DNA from: Streptomyces spongiicola
Lineage (GTDB): Bacteria > Actinomycetota > Actinomycetes > Streptomycetales > Streptomycetaceae
Direction of reading: 5' to 3'
NCBI RefSeq assembly: GCF_003122365.1
Contig: NZ_CP029254.1
Span: 6,698,001-6,762,000, forward strand
DNA length: 64,000 nt
Shown one piece after another: positions 16,737 to 24,810 of this stretch. Numbering within the stretch: position 1 is the first letter of the stretch; each line of letters opens with the position of its first letter. Under the pieces are notes generated by a model that was not told the origin of the DNA, did no database searches, and saw nothing but the letters and a program-made list of their open reading frames with translations. The translations under genes were made by a program, and so were the position numbers.

Positions 16737-17560
16737 CGATCGAACGCGCGAAGCCGAAGGCGATCGAGGTCCGGCGTGTCCACCAACTGGTTGCTCGTGC
16801 CGCCGGCCTACCGGACGTGCGGGCCGATGTGGAGGCCAACCACGACGAGAACCGGTGGTGGCCCACGTCCATCGCCGATCCGCGGGTACGGATGCTCGCC
16901 GCCGGCTGGTCCACCCGAGTCTCCTACCGCATGGTGGACACGTACGCCAGAGTGATCACAGCGGCCGAAGCCCGCGGCTTCGATGACCTGGTCGCGAGCA
17001 CGGACGCCGAGCTCGCCTCGCTCGTGCGCCCCATCGGCCTGCCGCAGACCCGGATCGACTACGTCCGCTCCCTCGCCGAGCTGCTCCAGGGCTGGGAGAA
17101 GCAGGGGGTCGATCCCACGACGGCGGAGTCGGCCGACATCGACGCCTTGATCCTCGACTTCGCCGCGCGGGTGAGGGGCGCCTCCTACAAGGTCGCCCAG
17201 TGCGCACTCCTCACCGCTCGCGGGTACCACTGCGGCATCATTCCCGTGGATTCCGGCATGGTCACCAAACTGGCACCCGTACTGGGCATCACCCTTCCCT
17301 CGGGCGCCGTGGCGCACGAACGCATGAGGCACGTCCTCGAAGCGGTCGTCCACGCCCGCGCGGCCGAGTTTCGAGCCCTGGTCGCCGACAACGAGTACCA
17401 GGTCACCATCCCGGAGGGGGTGGAGCCGACGTGGTGGGTGCACCTCGTCTTGATCTACTTCAAACGTCTGTATCTCAACGGCCCCTCCCCGCAGCTCTGC
17501 CGTCGGCGACCGGTCTGCACGAAGGCCGTCGGCTGCGCACACCCAACCCGGATCGTCTGA
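16733..17560 (+). CDS. endonuclease III-like HhH-GPD protein
   Basis: 275 aa. GASYKVAQCALLTARG aligns with the helix-hairpin-helix of endonuclease III (GVGRKTANVVL), so Lys about 153 matches the Schiff-base Lys. IIPVDSGMVTKL aligns with VDTHIFRV, so Asp about 172 matches the catalytic Asp. The C-terminal LCRRRPVCTKAVGC has three Cys in a CX5CX5C pattern, reminiscent of but not equal to the four-Cys iron-sulfur loop of Nth. It could be a base-excision glycosylase for an unusual base, or a repurposed fold. It overlaps the upstream gene by ATGA and lies 14 bp from the next. Confidence 0.72.
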   Translation: MTIERAKPKAIEVRRVHQLVARAAGLPDVRADVEANHDENRWWPTSIADPRVRMLAAGWSTRVSYRMVDTYARVITAAEARGFDDLVASTDAELASLVRPIGLPQTRIDYVRSLAELLQGWEKQGVDPTTAESADIDALILDFAARVRGASYKVAQCALLTARGYHCGIIPVDSGMVTKLAPVLGITLPSGAVAHERMRHVLEAVVHARAAEFRALVADNEYQVTIPEGVEPTWWVHLVLIYFKRLYLNGPSPQLCRRRPVCTKAVGCAHPTRIV

Positions 17561-17574
17561 CCTTGGGGGAGCCT

Positions 17575-18393
17575 GTGGACCGGCTCGACGTGATCGGCAA
17601 TATCAGTCGGGACCTGACCCGCTACCCCGACCACCGCGGCGGGGCCCGGCTCGGCGGCGCGGCCCTGTTCGTGTCGCTGGCGGCCACCAAGGCCGGCCGC
17701 CCGGCAGCCCCCGTCTGTGTCCTGGGGAGCGATCTCGCCCACCTTCCCCAGTTACCGGGCCTGGACGCGCTCGACTGGTCGGCGCGACTCCAGACCAACG
17801 GCACGTCTACGACCTTCGGCCTGGAGTACGACCTGCAGGGCGATCTGGTGGAGGTCCGCACGGACTACGGCGCGGCCGAGGCTCTGACCGAGCACGCGCT
17901 GAGCCACGTCAGCAGGCGCACGCAGGCGACCTTTCACGTGTGCTGCCGCCGGCCCTTGGACGTCGAGGCGGTACTCGACCGAATCGCCAACACCACGGCC
18001 CCGTTCAGCGTGGACTTCTTCCTGCCGAGTGCGGAAACGATGATCCGAGCTGCCGCGCCCTGGCTGCCGGCGGCGACCACCCTGTTCGTCAACGCCGCTG
18101 AGTACCGGCTCCTGAACCAGGCGGTCGACTGCAGCATGCTGCGGGAGGTGGTCGTCACCGATGGCCCCCGGGCCGCCGTGGTCCACAGCTTCGGGCGTCA
18201 GGTCGCCTCCGCCGTGCCGCCGCCACACCATGCGCACGAGGTTTCCGGCGCCGGAGACACCCTCGCCGGCACCTACCTGGCTCACCGCTCGCGCGGTACG
18301 GCGATCGCTCAGGCCCTGGCGAAGGCGACAGCAGCCGCAGCCAGGTACGTCGCGGCGCCGTCCCTTCCGATCCCCGCGCCCCGGCGCGGCTGA
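17575..18393 (+). CDS. PfkB-family sugar/nucleoside kinase
   Basis: Ribokinase-fold kinase, 272 aa. Start GTG 17575 follows GGGGGAG. The N-terminal DVIGNISRDLTRY and GGAALFVSLAATKAG are the glycine-rich substrate-binding strand, and EVSGAGDTLAGTYLAH has the anion-hole GAGD with catalytic Asp228. It belongs to the group that phosphorylates ribose, fructose, adenosine or related nucleosides; the lid region is short. In this operon a nucleoside or deoxyribose-type substrate is the most economical guess. Confidence 0.87.
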   Translation: MDRLDVIGNISRDLTRYPDHRGGARLGGAALFVSLAATKAGRPAAPVCVLGSDLAHLPQLPGLDALDWSARLQTNGTSTTFGLEYDLQGDLVEVRTDYGAAEALTEHALSHVSRRTQATFHVCCRRPLDVEAVLDRIANTTAPFSVDFFLPSAETMIRAAAPWLPAATTLFVNAAEYRLLNQAVDCSMLREVVVTDGPRAAVVHSFGRQVASAVPPPHHAHEVSGAGDTLAGTYLAHRSRGTAIAQALAKATAAAARYVAAPSLPIPAPRRG

Positions 18394-18417
18394 CCTTCGA
18401 CTTGGGGGCCTCTTCCC

Positions 18418-19371
18418 GTGACCTTCTACATAGCCCATCGGCTCTTCGCCGCACACGACCGCGCTCTCGCTGCCGACCTCGGCGACCGCCTCGCCGAGAA
18501 AGTTGGCCCCGATCGCGTCTTCCTGCCGTTCTGCGACACCGACGAGGAGGACCTCGTCGCCGAGGTCAAGGGACGCCGCCTGTTCGAGCTGGATCGTGAA
18601 CGCCTCGGCCGCCTCGACGCCATGATCGCCATCCTGCACGGCCCGAGCCTGGACGACGGGGTCTGCATGGAGATCGGATACGCCGCCGCCTGTGGCGTCC
18701 CCGTCCTCGTGCTCACCACCGACTTCCAGACCTACTCAATGACCGAGGCCGGCACCCACCTCGAATTCCCCGACCCCCTTCTCCAGGCCGTGGCCACCCG
18801 TATCGTGCGGATGGCCAAGCTCGGACCGCCGAGCCCACGGCCGACTCCGGGCCATTCACGGTTCCAGGTCTTCCAGGCACGCAACGTGGCCCAGACGAAC
18901 ACAGCCCTCGACGCGGCCGTCGACGCCCTGTTCGAACTGCCGACTCGAGCGCCCCTCCGCGCGGACTCAGCTGCGGCCATCGGCACACCCGTGTACGTCG
19001 AGACGTCGCCGTACACGCCATGGGGCCAAGACCACCTGGCGAAAGCCTGTATGGACGCCGGCCATACCGTGGCGGTGCCCCAGCGCTTCACATCATCGGA
19101 CCCGGTCGCGGGCGCCCTGACCGACCTGACCGTGGTGCGCGCGGCCGCCCGGCTTCTCGCTGACGTGTCCGGCCCCGAGACGCCACCCGGCACCGCCCTT
19201 CTCATCGGCACAGCTCTGGCCAGCGGCGTACGGATCGCGGCCTACCAGCCGCGCCCGACGTACACGCACGCTCATGGCCGGGAACCCAACTGGCGAAACC
19301 TCATGATCCAGTACGCCTCCGAGGCCCATCTCGAAAGCGGCGAGGCCGTCCTGTCCTGGCTGACCGCATGA
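18418..19371 (+). CDS. nucleoside 2-deoxyribosyltransferase, duplicated domain
   Basis: 317 aa, about twice the length of one NDT domain. The first half (residues 1-145) has FYIAHRLF, FCDTDEED, and DDGVCMEIGYAAACGVPVLVL with Glu85 at the catalytic position, the hallmark of enzymes that swap bases on 2-deoxyribose. The second half (about 180-317) repeats the fold: VYVETSPYTP, LLADVSG, and GTALLIGTALASGVRIAAYQ, where the Glu is replaced by Leu262, then NLMIQYA. So one half looks catalytic and the other is probably structural or regulatory. The next gene overlaps it by ATGA. Confidence 0.85.
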   Translation: MTFYIAHRLFAAHDRALAADLGDRLAEKVGPDRVFLPFCDTDEEDLVAEVKGRRLFELDRERLGRLDAMIAILHGPSLDDGVCMEIGYAAACGVPVLVLTTDFQTYSMTEAGTHLEFPDPLLQAVATRIVRMAKLGPPSPRPTPGHSRFQVFQARNVAQTNTALDAAVDALFELPTRAPLRADSAAAIGTPVYVETSPYTPWGQDHLAKACMDAGHTVAVPQRFTSSDPVAGALTDLTVVRAAARLLADVSGPETPPGTALLIGTALASGVRIAAYQPRPTYTHAHGREPNWRNLMIQYASEAHLESGEAVLSWLTA

Positions 19372-19865
19372 ACCCCGACGGGATCGTCGGCTACCGCACT
19401 GTGGTCCTGGAGGGCTGCGACGGAGTCGGCAAGAGCACGCTCGGCGAGCGTCTGTCGACACACCACGGCTTCACCCTGGTCCATTCCCCCAGGACTCCCG
19501 ACCATCTCGACCTGGCCAGCCGCTACAGGACCATCCTTGCCGGAGAGGGCAAGATCCTCTTCGACCGGTGCTTCATCAGCGAGCTGGTTTACGGCCCGCT
19601 TCACAGGGGGCGCTCCCGGATCAACTGGTCCCAGGCCATCGACCTGGCCGAAAGCGTCATCCAGCGGGCTGGAGCGCTCGTGCATCTGACGGCACCACCC
19701 GCCGTCATCCGCCAGCGGCTTCTGTCACGCGACGGCGAGGCCGTGGGTCTGGAGGAGATCTCCGCCTTGGTGACGGGGTACGAAAGAGTCTTCTCTACGC
19801 TCGCGGACTACACCCGCGTGCTCACGCTCGATACGTCACTCCTCGACCTCCCCTCAACAGGGTGA
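19368..19865 (+). CDS. thymidylate/deoxynucleotide kinase-like P-loop protein
   Basis: 165 aa, short for thymidylate kinase (about 210). Walker A GCDGVGKSTLGERL is at residues 16-29. LFDRCFISELVYGP matches the DR(Y/F) motif of deoxynucleoside and dTMP kinases, and LTAPPAVIRQRLLSRD matches the lid strand (family: L..p.e.l..R...R). It is the fourth tightly coupled gene in the operon (ATGA overlap). A role as nucleoside or nucleotide kinase for the product of the deoxyribosyltransferase is inferred. Confidence 0.82.
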   Translation: MNPDGIVGYRTVVLEGCDGVGKSTLGERLSTHHGFTLVHSPRTPDHLDLASRYRTILAGEGKILFDRCFISELVYGPLHRGRSRINWSQAIDLAESVIQRAGALVHLTAPPAVIRQRLLSRDGEAVGLEEISALVTGYERVFSTLADYTRVLTLDTSLLDLPSTG

Positions 19866-19944
19866 CGGCTCACGAAGCCAGCACGCAGGCACACCGCTCC
19901 CGCTAGGCTTCTAAGGCACCTGCTGTACCGCCGCTGGAGGAGCC

Positions 19945-20250
19945 TTGGAGATCGGAGCCGCCCAGAAGCTCGCCTGGGAGAACAAGACCCTCAAGGGGTT
20001 CAACACCACCGACGTGGCTCTGGAGTTCGGTCTCCTTACCGCCGAAGTCGGTGAAGCCTTCACGGCTTGGCGAAAGGGCCTCCCCGACCTCGGGGAGGAG
20101 CTGGCCGACGTCCTCCTCTACGTGACCGCCTTGGCGGAGATGAACGGGGTGGACCTCGAAGCAGAGGTGGCCCGGAAGATCGAGAAGAACGAGCGGCGTA
20201 CGTACGAGTGCAATGAGCATGGAGCGCAAATCCGCACGAGCGGCGACTGA
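19945..20250 (+). CDS. MazG-like nucleotide pyrophosphohydrolase
   Basis: 101 aa, all-alpha. The metal-binding pattern of MazG/dUTPase-type hydrolases is present: LEFGLLTAEVGEAF (ExxE), then LGEELADVLLYVTALAE (ExxxD). The start is TTG 19945 with GGAGGAG upstream. The 79-bp gap from the kinase is the largest break in the operon but transcription is continuous in direction. Such enzymes hydrolyse (d)NTPs to monophosphates; here it could remove a competing or damaged nucleotide. Confidence 0.85.
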   Translation: MEIGAAQKLAWENKTLKGFNTTDVALEFGLLTAEVGEAFTAWRKGLPDLGEELADVLLYVTALAEMNGVDLEAEVARKIEKNERRTYECNEHGAQIRTSGD

Positions 20251-20305
20251 GGGCCGCTCAGGCGGGATGTGTGAAGGCGGCCCCCGGCACGGACCTTGGG
20301 TTCTG

Positions 20306-20350
20306 ACGGTCCTCGCAACATCCGCGATCTGTGGGAGTTGCGAGGACCGT
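20306..20350. terminator. 14-bp perfect hairpin after the operon
   Basis: Arms 20306-20319 and 20337-20350 are perfectly complementary around a 17-base loop. The hairpin lies 55 bases after the MazG stop and could terminate the operon. It also immediately precedes an IS30-like remnant and could be part of that element. Confidence 0.5.
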
Positions 20351-20531
20351 GGGCGTTGAGCGTGCTGATCTTGCGGGGTTACGGGAGCGTTTCCTCGCGC
20401 GGCTTGATGTCGTGGGGAACGTGACCGTGGTGGCGCGTGAGCTGGGGGTGAACCGGAACACCGCCTTCGGCTGCGCACGGCGAAGGACTGGGACTGGGGC
20501 GTCAAGAAGAGCCGCAACGGGGCTGGTCTAA
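20331..20531 (+). pseudogene. IS30-family transposase N-terminal remnant
   Basis: A short frame contains RERFLARLDVVGNVTVVARE and LGVNRNTAFGCARR, the N-terminal HTH region of Streptomyces IS30-type transposases. After residue 50 the similarity stops and the frame ends at 20,531. The catalytic domain is absent, so this is a dead fragment. Confidence 0.65.
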
Positions 20532-20766
20532 CATCCGTGTGGCAGCCCCCGCGCAGCGCGACCGCGAGGGCGACGTCCAGCAGGATCTTGCCCGAACCGT
20601 GTACCGCCCGCGACTTGCGCCACGGCGTCAGCGCCGCCGGTACCGCCTGGTCAAGCCCGGCCTTGCGAGCGGTCCCGACCAGCAGCACCGCCCCGGCCTG
20701 GGACACCGCCCCATGGCCGCCGCCCTCGATGCGGACGCGCGGACAGGACCCGCTACGCTTCTTCAC
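20530..20766 (-). pseudogene. IS1380-family transposase N-terminal remnant
   Basis: On the minus strand, from GTG 20766, the translation VKKRSGSCPRVRIEGGG, then AVLLVGTARKAGLDQAV and KILLDVALAVALRGG, matches the first 80 residues of Streptomyces IS1380 transposases. It ends abruptly where the IS30-like remnant begins, so two old insertions are fused. There is no catalytic domain. Confidence 0.7.
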
Positions 20767-20888
20767 CTGGGAAGTGCCTCCGGCTGGTGCGGGAACAAGG
20801 ACCTCGACACTCCTCATTCTCGCTGTTCAGAGGTGCTTTCTGCTCACCTGACCACCCGTCGGGCAGCCAGCTTCATGAAAGCGCGAGG

Positions 20889-21140
20889 CTAATGGATCTT
20901 CTGCTGTTCCAGCCACTTGAAGATCTCGGTCCTCTTGTACAGCACCTTGGCGTTCCTGCCTCGGCCGAGCTTGTAGCCCTTCAACCCCAGTTTTGATGCC
21001 TCCCTATAGACCCAGCTCGTCGACATGTTGAGCATCGTGGCGACCTCCGAAGTGTCCATAAGGACGGGCTCGACGCTACGGCGCCTGTTCGACGAGTTGA
21101 TATCGGTGCGGGTCTCGTCGGAGTGCGACTGCGGTTCCAT
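20889..21140 (-). CDS. excisionase-like helix-turn-helix protein
   Basis: Small DNA-binding protein, 83 aa from ATG 21140 (AAGGAG about ten bases upstream). The HTH_17/excisionase pattern is clear: MDTSEVATMLNMSTSWVYRE, then GYKLGRGRNAKVLYKRTEIF and a final WLEQQ. Proteins of this type serve as Xis or replication regulators in integrated elements and phages. No integrase lies in the window, so it is an orphan, perhaps the last piece of a decayed integrative element whose edge is near here. Confidence 0.75.
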   Translation of the reverse strand: MEPQSHSDETRTDINSSNRRRSVEPVLMDTSEVATMLNMSTSWVYREASKLGLKGYKLGRGRNAKVLYKRTEIFKWLEQQKIH

Positions 21141-21725
21141 GGGCAAGATGGCTCCTTGATGCTGGCCTGAGCCGGATCGCGGCATCGACTCGCGCTCTGC
21201 TGTGGCCTAATTCCAAACGTCGTGACGGCCGCCCTGTGCCACCGCCAGGAGTCACCGGACGAGCTGTAGCCATGGTCGTGAGAATCGCCGGTTTGGCTAA
21301 CCGGCGATCCGCGGCTATGTTGCCGCGCCGCTTCGGCCCCTCGGATTCTCGTTGAACCATGGGTGCCTCCTCCCTTGAGGCGGAATGAGGGGGCCTGGGC
21401 CGACTGACCCATGGCGTGCGCAGCCAGGGTCCCTGGCGCGCGACCGTCCTCGTAGTGGCCTCCCAGGCCGCCAGAGTGACGGTGATCACGGACACCCTTC
21501 GGAAGGTGCTGCGTAGGCTTGTGTGGTCGTCGCGGTGGGGTCCAGGAGAGCGGACGGAGCTCCCCTGCAACACCTGATGGTGCGTCAGAAAAGTCAGCAA
21601 GTGGTCAGCATGAGTCCTGAAAAACCTGGGGAATGCTGCCCGAACATGCGACTCGTTGTAGGGTAGGGAAACCGCCCTTGACCTGCAAAAACGCAGGCAG
21701 GGAGCCTATGTCCAGGAGTACCTCG
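21141..21725. other. gene-free stretch between accessory and core-like DNA
   Basis: About 585 bp. It holds a perfect 10-bp hairpin at 21284-21308 and a short CCTGC/GCAGG hairpin at 21682-21697 just before panD. The minus-strand frames here have no recognisable motif. I found no tRNA or obvious attachment-site repeat. Confidence 0.5.
21284..21308. terminator. perfect 10-bp hairpin, 5-base loop
   Basis: ATCGCCGGTT and AACCGGCGAT flank the loop TGGCT. No T-run follows on the plus strand. It lies upstream of the HTH gene (minus strand) and upstream of panD, so it may be an operator or attenuator instead of a terminator. Confidence 0.4.
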
Positions 21726-22160
21726 ATGATGCGTACAATGTTCAAGTCCAAGATCCACCGGGCCACCGTGACCCAGGCCGACCTGCACTACGTCGGTTCC
21801 GTCACCGTCGACGCCGAGTTGATGGAAGCGGCCGACCTCCTTCCCGGTGAACTCGTGCACATCGTCGACATCGACAACGGCGCCCGACTCGAGACGTACG
21901 TCATCGAGGGGGAGCGGGGATCCGGCGTCATCGGCATCAACGGCGCCGCGGCCCATCTCGTCCACCCCGGCGACCTGGTCATCCTCATCAGCTACGCGCA
22001 GGTCGACGACGCCGAGGCGCGGGAACTGGTGCCGCGCGTCGTCCACGTCGACGGCCGCAACCGCATCGTCCAGCTGGGCTCGGACCCCTCCGCGCCGGTC
22101 CCCGGGAGCGGCACGGAGAGCAGCCCGCACGCCGTGCCCGCTCCCGCCGCCCGACACTGA
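21726..22160 (+). CDS. panD: aspartate 1-decarboxylase (pyruvoyl)
   Basis: Makes beta-alanine from L-aspartate for pantothenate and CoA synthesis. The 144-aa precursor begins MMRTMFKSKIHRATVTQADL. Gly24-Ser25 (HYVGSVT) is the self-cleavage site that makes the pyruvoyl group, and the chosen ATG 21726 (AGGAG seven bases upstream) places Ser exactly at 25 as in E. coli PanD. VIEGERGSGVIGINGAAAHL and DLVILISYAQV are conserved. The C-terminus is about 18 residues longer than in E. coli and Pro/Ala-rich. The frame is open upstream to 21,633, but those residues lack family similarity. Confidence 0.95.
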   Translation: MMRTMFKSKIHRATVTQADLHYVGSVTVDAELMEAADLLPGELVHIVDIDNGARLETYVIEGERGSGVIGINGAAAHLVHPGDLVILISYAQVDDAEARELVPRVVHVDGRNRIVQLGSDPSAPVPGSGTESSPHAVPAPAARH

Positions 22161-22692
22161 GCCGCCGGCGGGGCTCGCGCGGGCGCTGCTGCACACCTCC
22201 CCCCGGTCCGTGACGCCCGTCCTCGACGCTCCGCGGGACCGCTACCACCCCGGGCTGCGGCTGTGGCACACCGTCGAGGAGGAACTGCTTGGCCGGGGCC
22301 CGGGCGTACGGTCCGCAGACGGTCGCGGGGGCCGTACTCCGAAAACCGAAGCAGGGGCCCGCACAAGGAAGTCCGCAGACGGTCGCGGGTGCCGTACGGG
22401 CGGCTCGGCCGGTGCGGTCCCCGGGGGAGCGGACGCGGTCCGGGGCGCCGGGGTGATCGTCCTGGCCCGGGCGTCCGCGGCGGACGCGGCAGCCCGCGCC
22501 ACGGCCTCCGTCCCCGTGCTCTCCGGCCCCCGCCCCGGCCGCGCGGCAGCGGCACGTGCGGTGGCGGCAGGGACGAGTGCGCGCCCGTGCCGATGACTGG
22601 ACCGGGCGTGTCTGGGCAGCCGCAGGTATGGAGCCCCGACGCGTCGCCGTCCGGCCCGCCGTCCGGCCCGCCCGAATCCCCGGGAGCCAGTC
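22161..22692. other. gene-free stretch with a short direct repeat
   Basis: About 530 bp between panD and the proline-rich gene. Two near-identical segments of about 26 bp (GTCCGCAGACGGTCGCGGG cores at about 22,311 and 22,371) are spaced 60 bp apart. Long open frames on both strands are GC-skewed and show no motif, so I call no gene. Confidence 0.45.
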
Positions 22693-22986
22693 ATGACCCA
22701 GCCACCGCCGGATCCCGCGCATCCCACCCCGCCGCCGGATCCCGCGCATCCCACCCCGCCGCCCGGTCCGGTGCCGGACCCCGTACCACCTGAGCCCCCA
22801 CCGGACCCGGTGCCCCCGCCTCCCACGCCGCCGCCGGATCCCGGCCCGGGGCCGGTGCCGGGGCCCCCGCCCGGACCCGTGCCCCCGCCGCAACCGCCGC
22901 CCGGCCCCGCACCGGATCCGATCCCGAAGCCTCCGGGACCGGATCCGGTACCCGGGCCGGACCCGCAGCCCGGCCCACTGAGCTGA
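22693..22986 (+). CDS. small proline-rich protein
   Basis: 97 aa, more than half Pro, built from PPPDP, PGPVP and PDPAHPTP units, with the first repeated twice in tandem. There is no signal peptide, membrane segment or Cys. ATG 22693 has GGGAG eight bases upstream, which is the main argument that it is expressed. It may be a coincidental frame in GC-rich DNA. Function unknown. Confidence 0.45.
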   Translation: MTQPPPDPAHPTPPPDPAHPTPPPGPVPDPVPPEPPPDPVPPPPTPPPDPGPGPVPGPPPGPVPPPQPPPGPAPDPIPKPPGPDPVPGPDPQPGPLS

Positions 22987-23119
22987 CGCCGGGGGAGCCG
23001 GTACCGCCCCGCAGGGCGCGCCGGGTGCCCGGCGCGGCGCGAGGCGGCACCGCGCCACGCCGCACGCCGCAGACCACACACCGCACGCCACGCCACTCAG
23101 CGGCCGGCCCGTCCGCGGC

Positions 23120-24562
23120 TCAGCCGGTGCTCACCTCCGACCGGTCGCCGCCCCAGAGCGTGTGGAAGGACCCCTCCCGGTCCGTGCGCCGATAGGTGTG
23201 CGCGCCGAAGAAGTCGCGCTGGGCCTGGGTCAGCGCCGCCGGGAGCCGGCGTGCGCGCAGCGCGTCGTAGTACGCGAGTGCGGTGGAGAATCCCGGCGTC
23301 GGCACGCCCTGGCGTGCCGCCGTGGCCACCACGGCGCGCCAGTCGTCCTGCGCCGCGCCGATCTCCTCGGCGAACTGCTTGTCGGACAGCAGGCTCGGTA
23401 GATCGGGCCGGGTGTCGAACGCCGTCCGGATCCGGTCCAGGAAGGCCGCGCGGATGATGCACCCGGCCCGCCAGATCGCGGCCACCGCACCCAGGTCGAT
23501 GTTCCAGCCGTAGATGTCGCCGCCGGCCCGGATCTGGTGGAAGCCCTGCGTGTACGACACGATCTTCGACGCGTACAGGGCTTGTTCGACCTGCGCCGCG
23601 AAGCGGGCGGCGTCCTTCTCGCCGAGCGGCTGCGGCGCCGGTCCCGGCAGCGCGTGCGAGGCCTCGCGCAGATCGGCGTGCCCGGAGAGCGAGCGGGCGA
23701 AGACGGCCTCCGCGATACCGGACACCGGTACGCCCAGGTCGAGGGCGATCTGCACGGTCCAGCGGCCGGTACCCTTCTGCTCGGCCCGGTCGGCGACCAC
23801 GTCGACGAACGGCTTCCCGGTCTCCGGGTCCGTGTGCGCCAGCACCTCGGCGGTGATCTCGATCAGATACGAGTCGAGCCGTCCCCCGTTCCACTCCCGG
23901 AAGGTCTCGGCGATCTTCCCGGGCGGGTATCCGGCGACCGAGCGCAGCAGGTGGTAGGCCTCGGCGATCAGCTGCATGTCCGCGTACTCGATGCCGTTGT
24001 GGACCATCTTCACGAAGTGGCCTGCGCCGTCGGGGCCGATGTGCGCGGTGCAGGGCGTGCCGTCCACCGCCTTCGCGGCGATCTTCTCCAGCATCGGGCC
24101 CAGCGTGCCGTACGACTCGGGAGAGCCGCCGGGCATGATGCTCGGCCCGTGCAGCGCGCCCTCCTCGCCGCCCGACACGCCCACCCCCACGAAGTGGATG
24201 CCGCGCTCGCGGAGTTCGCGCTCACGCCGCCGGGTGTCCTCGAAGTGGGCGTTGCCGCCGTCGATGATCTGGTCGCCGGGTTCCAGCAGCGGGGCGAACT
24301 CCTCGATCACCGCGTCGGTCGGGGCACCGGCCTTGACCATGATCACAAGGCGGCGGGGGCGCTCCAGCGCGGCGACGAACTCCTCCGCCGACCCGGTGGG
24401 GACGAAGGCCCCCTCGTCGCCGAAGGATTCGACGAGTTCGCGGGTGCGGGCCGGGGTCCGGTTGTGCAGGGCGACCGTGTAGCCGTTGCGCGCGAAGTTG
24501 CGGGCGAGGTTGCGGCCCATCACCGCGAGCCCGGTGACGCCGATCTGGGCGGTACCACTCAT
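23120..24562 (-). CDS. gnd: 6-phosphogluconate dehydrogenase, decarboxylating
   Basis: Oxidises 6-phosphogluconate to ribulose 5-phosphate, CO2 and NADPH in the pentose phosphate pathway. 480 aa, the length of the dimeric long form. The N-terminal IGVTGLAVMGRNLARNFARN with HNRTPART is the NADP-binding fold, then IIDGGNAHFEDT and VGVSGGEEGALHGPSIMPGG. KMVHNGIEYADMQLIAEAY has the catalytic Lys and Asn, and the tail FFGAHTYRRTDREGSFHTLW is the conserved end. It is a single gene with its start at 24,562. Confidence 0.97.
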   Translation of the reverse strand: MSGTAQIGVTGLAVMGRNLARNFARNGYTVALHNRTPARTRELVESFGDEGAFVPTGSAEEFVAALERPRRLVIMVKAGAPTDAVIEEFAPLLEPGDQIIDGGNAHFEDTRRRERELRERGIHFVGVGVSGGEEGALHGPSIMPGGSPESYGTLGPMLEKIAAKAVDGTPCTAHIGPDGAGHFVKMVHNGIEYADMQLIAEAYHLLRSVAGYPPGKIAETFREWNGGRLDSYLIEITAEVLAHTDPETGKPFVDVVADRAEQKGTGRWTVQIALDLGVPVSGIAEAVFARSLSGHADLREASHALPGPAPQPLGEKDAARFAAQVEQALYASKIVSYTQGFHQIRAGGDIYGWNIDLGAVAAIWRAGCIIRAAFLDRIRTAFDTRPDLPSLLSDKQFAEEIGAAQDDWRAVVATAARQGVPTPGFSTALAYYDALRARRLPAALTQAQRDFFGAHTYRRTDREGSFHTLWGGDRSEVSTG

Positions 24563-24810
24563 ACGTGTGCTCCTGGAGTCCGTCGACTGTGTGCGGTCAT
24601 GCGGAAGTGCGCTCCCCCGTGGTCAGTATGAATACGCGTCACCGGTGTGCGGTGTTCATGGAGCGGGGAGTCGCGCGCGGGGCGCATGGTTCACCGCTTT
24701 CCCCCGGTCCGGCGGTACGCCCTGCGCCGTGGCGCCGCATGCACCCCCTTGTCATGTCTTGTGGCGGGCCAATAGCTTTGGCGGCTGCTGAGGCGATCGA
24801 GGGGGGAAAC

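Noticed and set aside
21847..22596. 249-residue + frame overlapping panD
   Set aside because: It overlaps panD in another frame for 300 bp, has no start signals, and its later part contains the direct repeat; no family motif is seen.
21988..23091. Long minus-strand frame opposite panD and the proline-rich gene
   Set aside because: It is antisense to a certain gene (panD) and is Arg/Gly-rich, the expected shadow of GC-rich coding sequence.
24565..24810. Possible ydaO/c-di-AMP riboswitch before the Rpf-type gene
   Set aside because: Some Streptomyces rpf genes have one, but I could not find its conserved blocks in this 246-bp leader.
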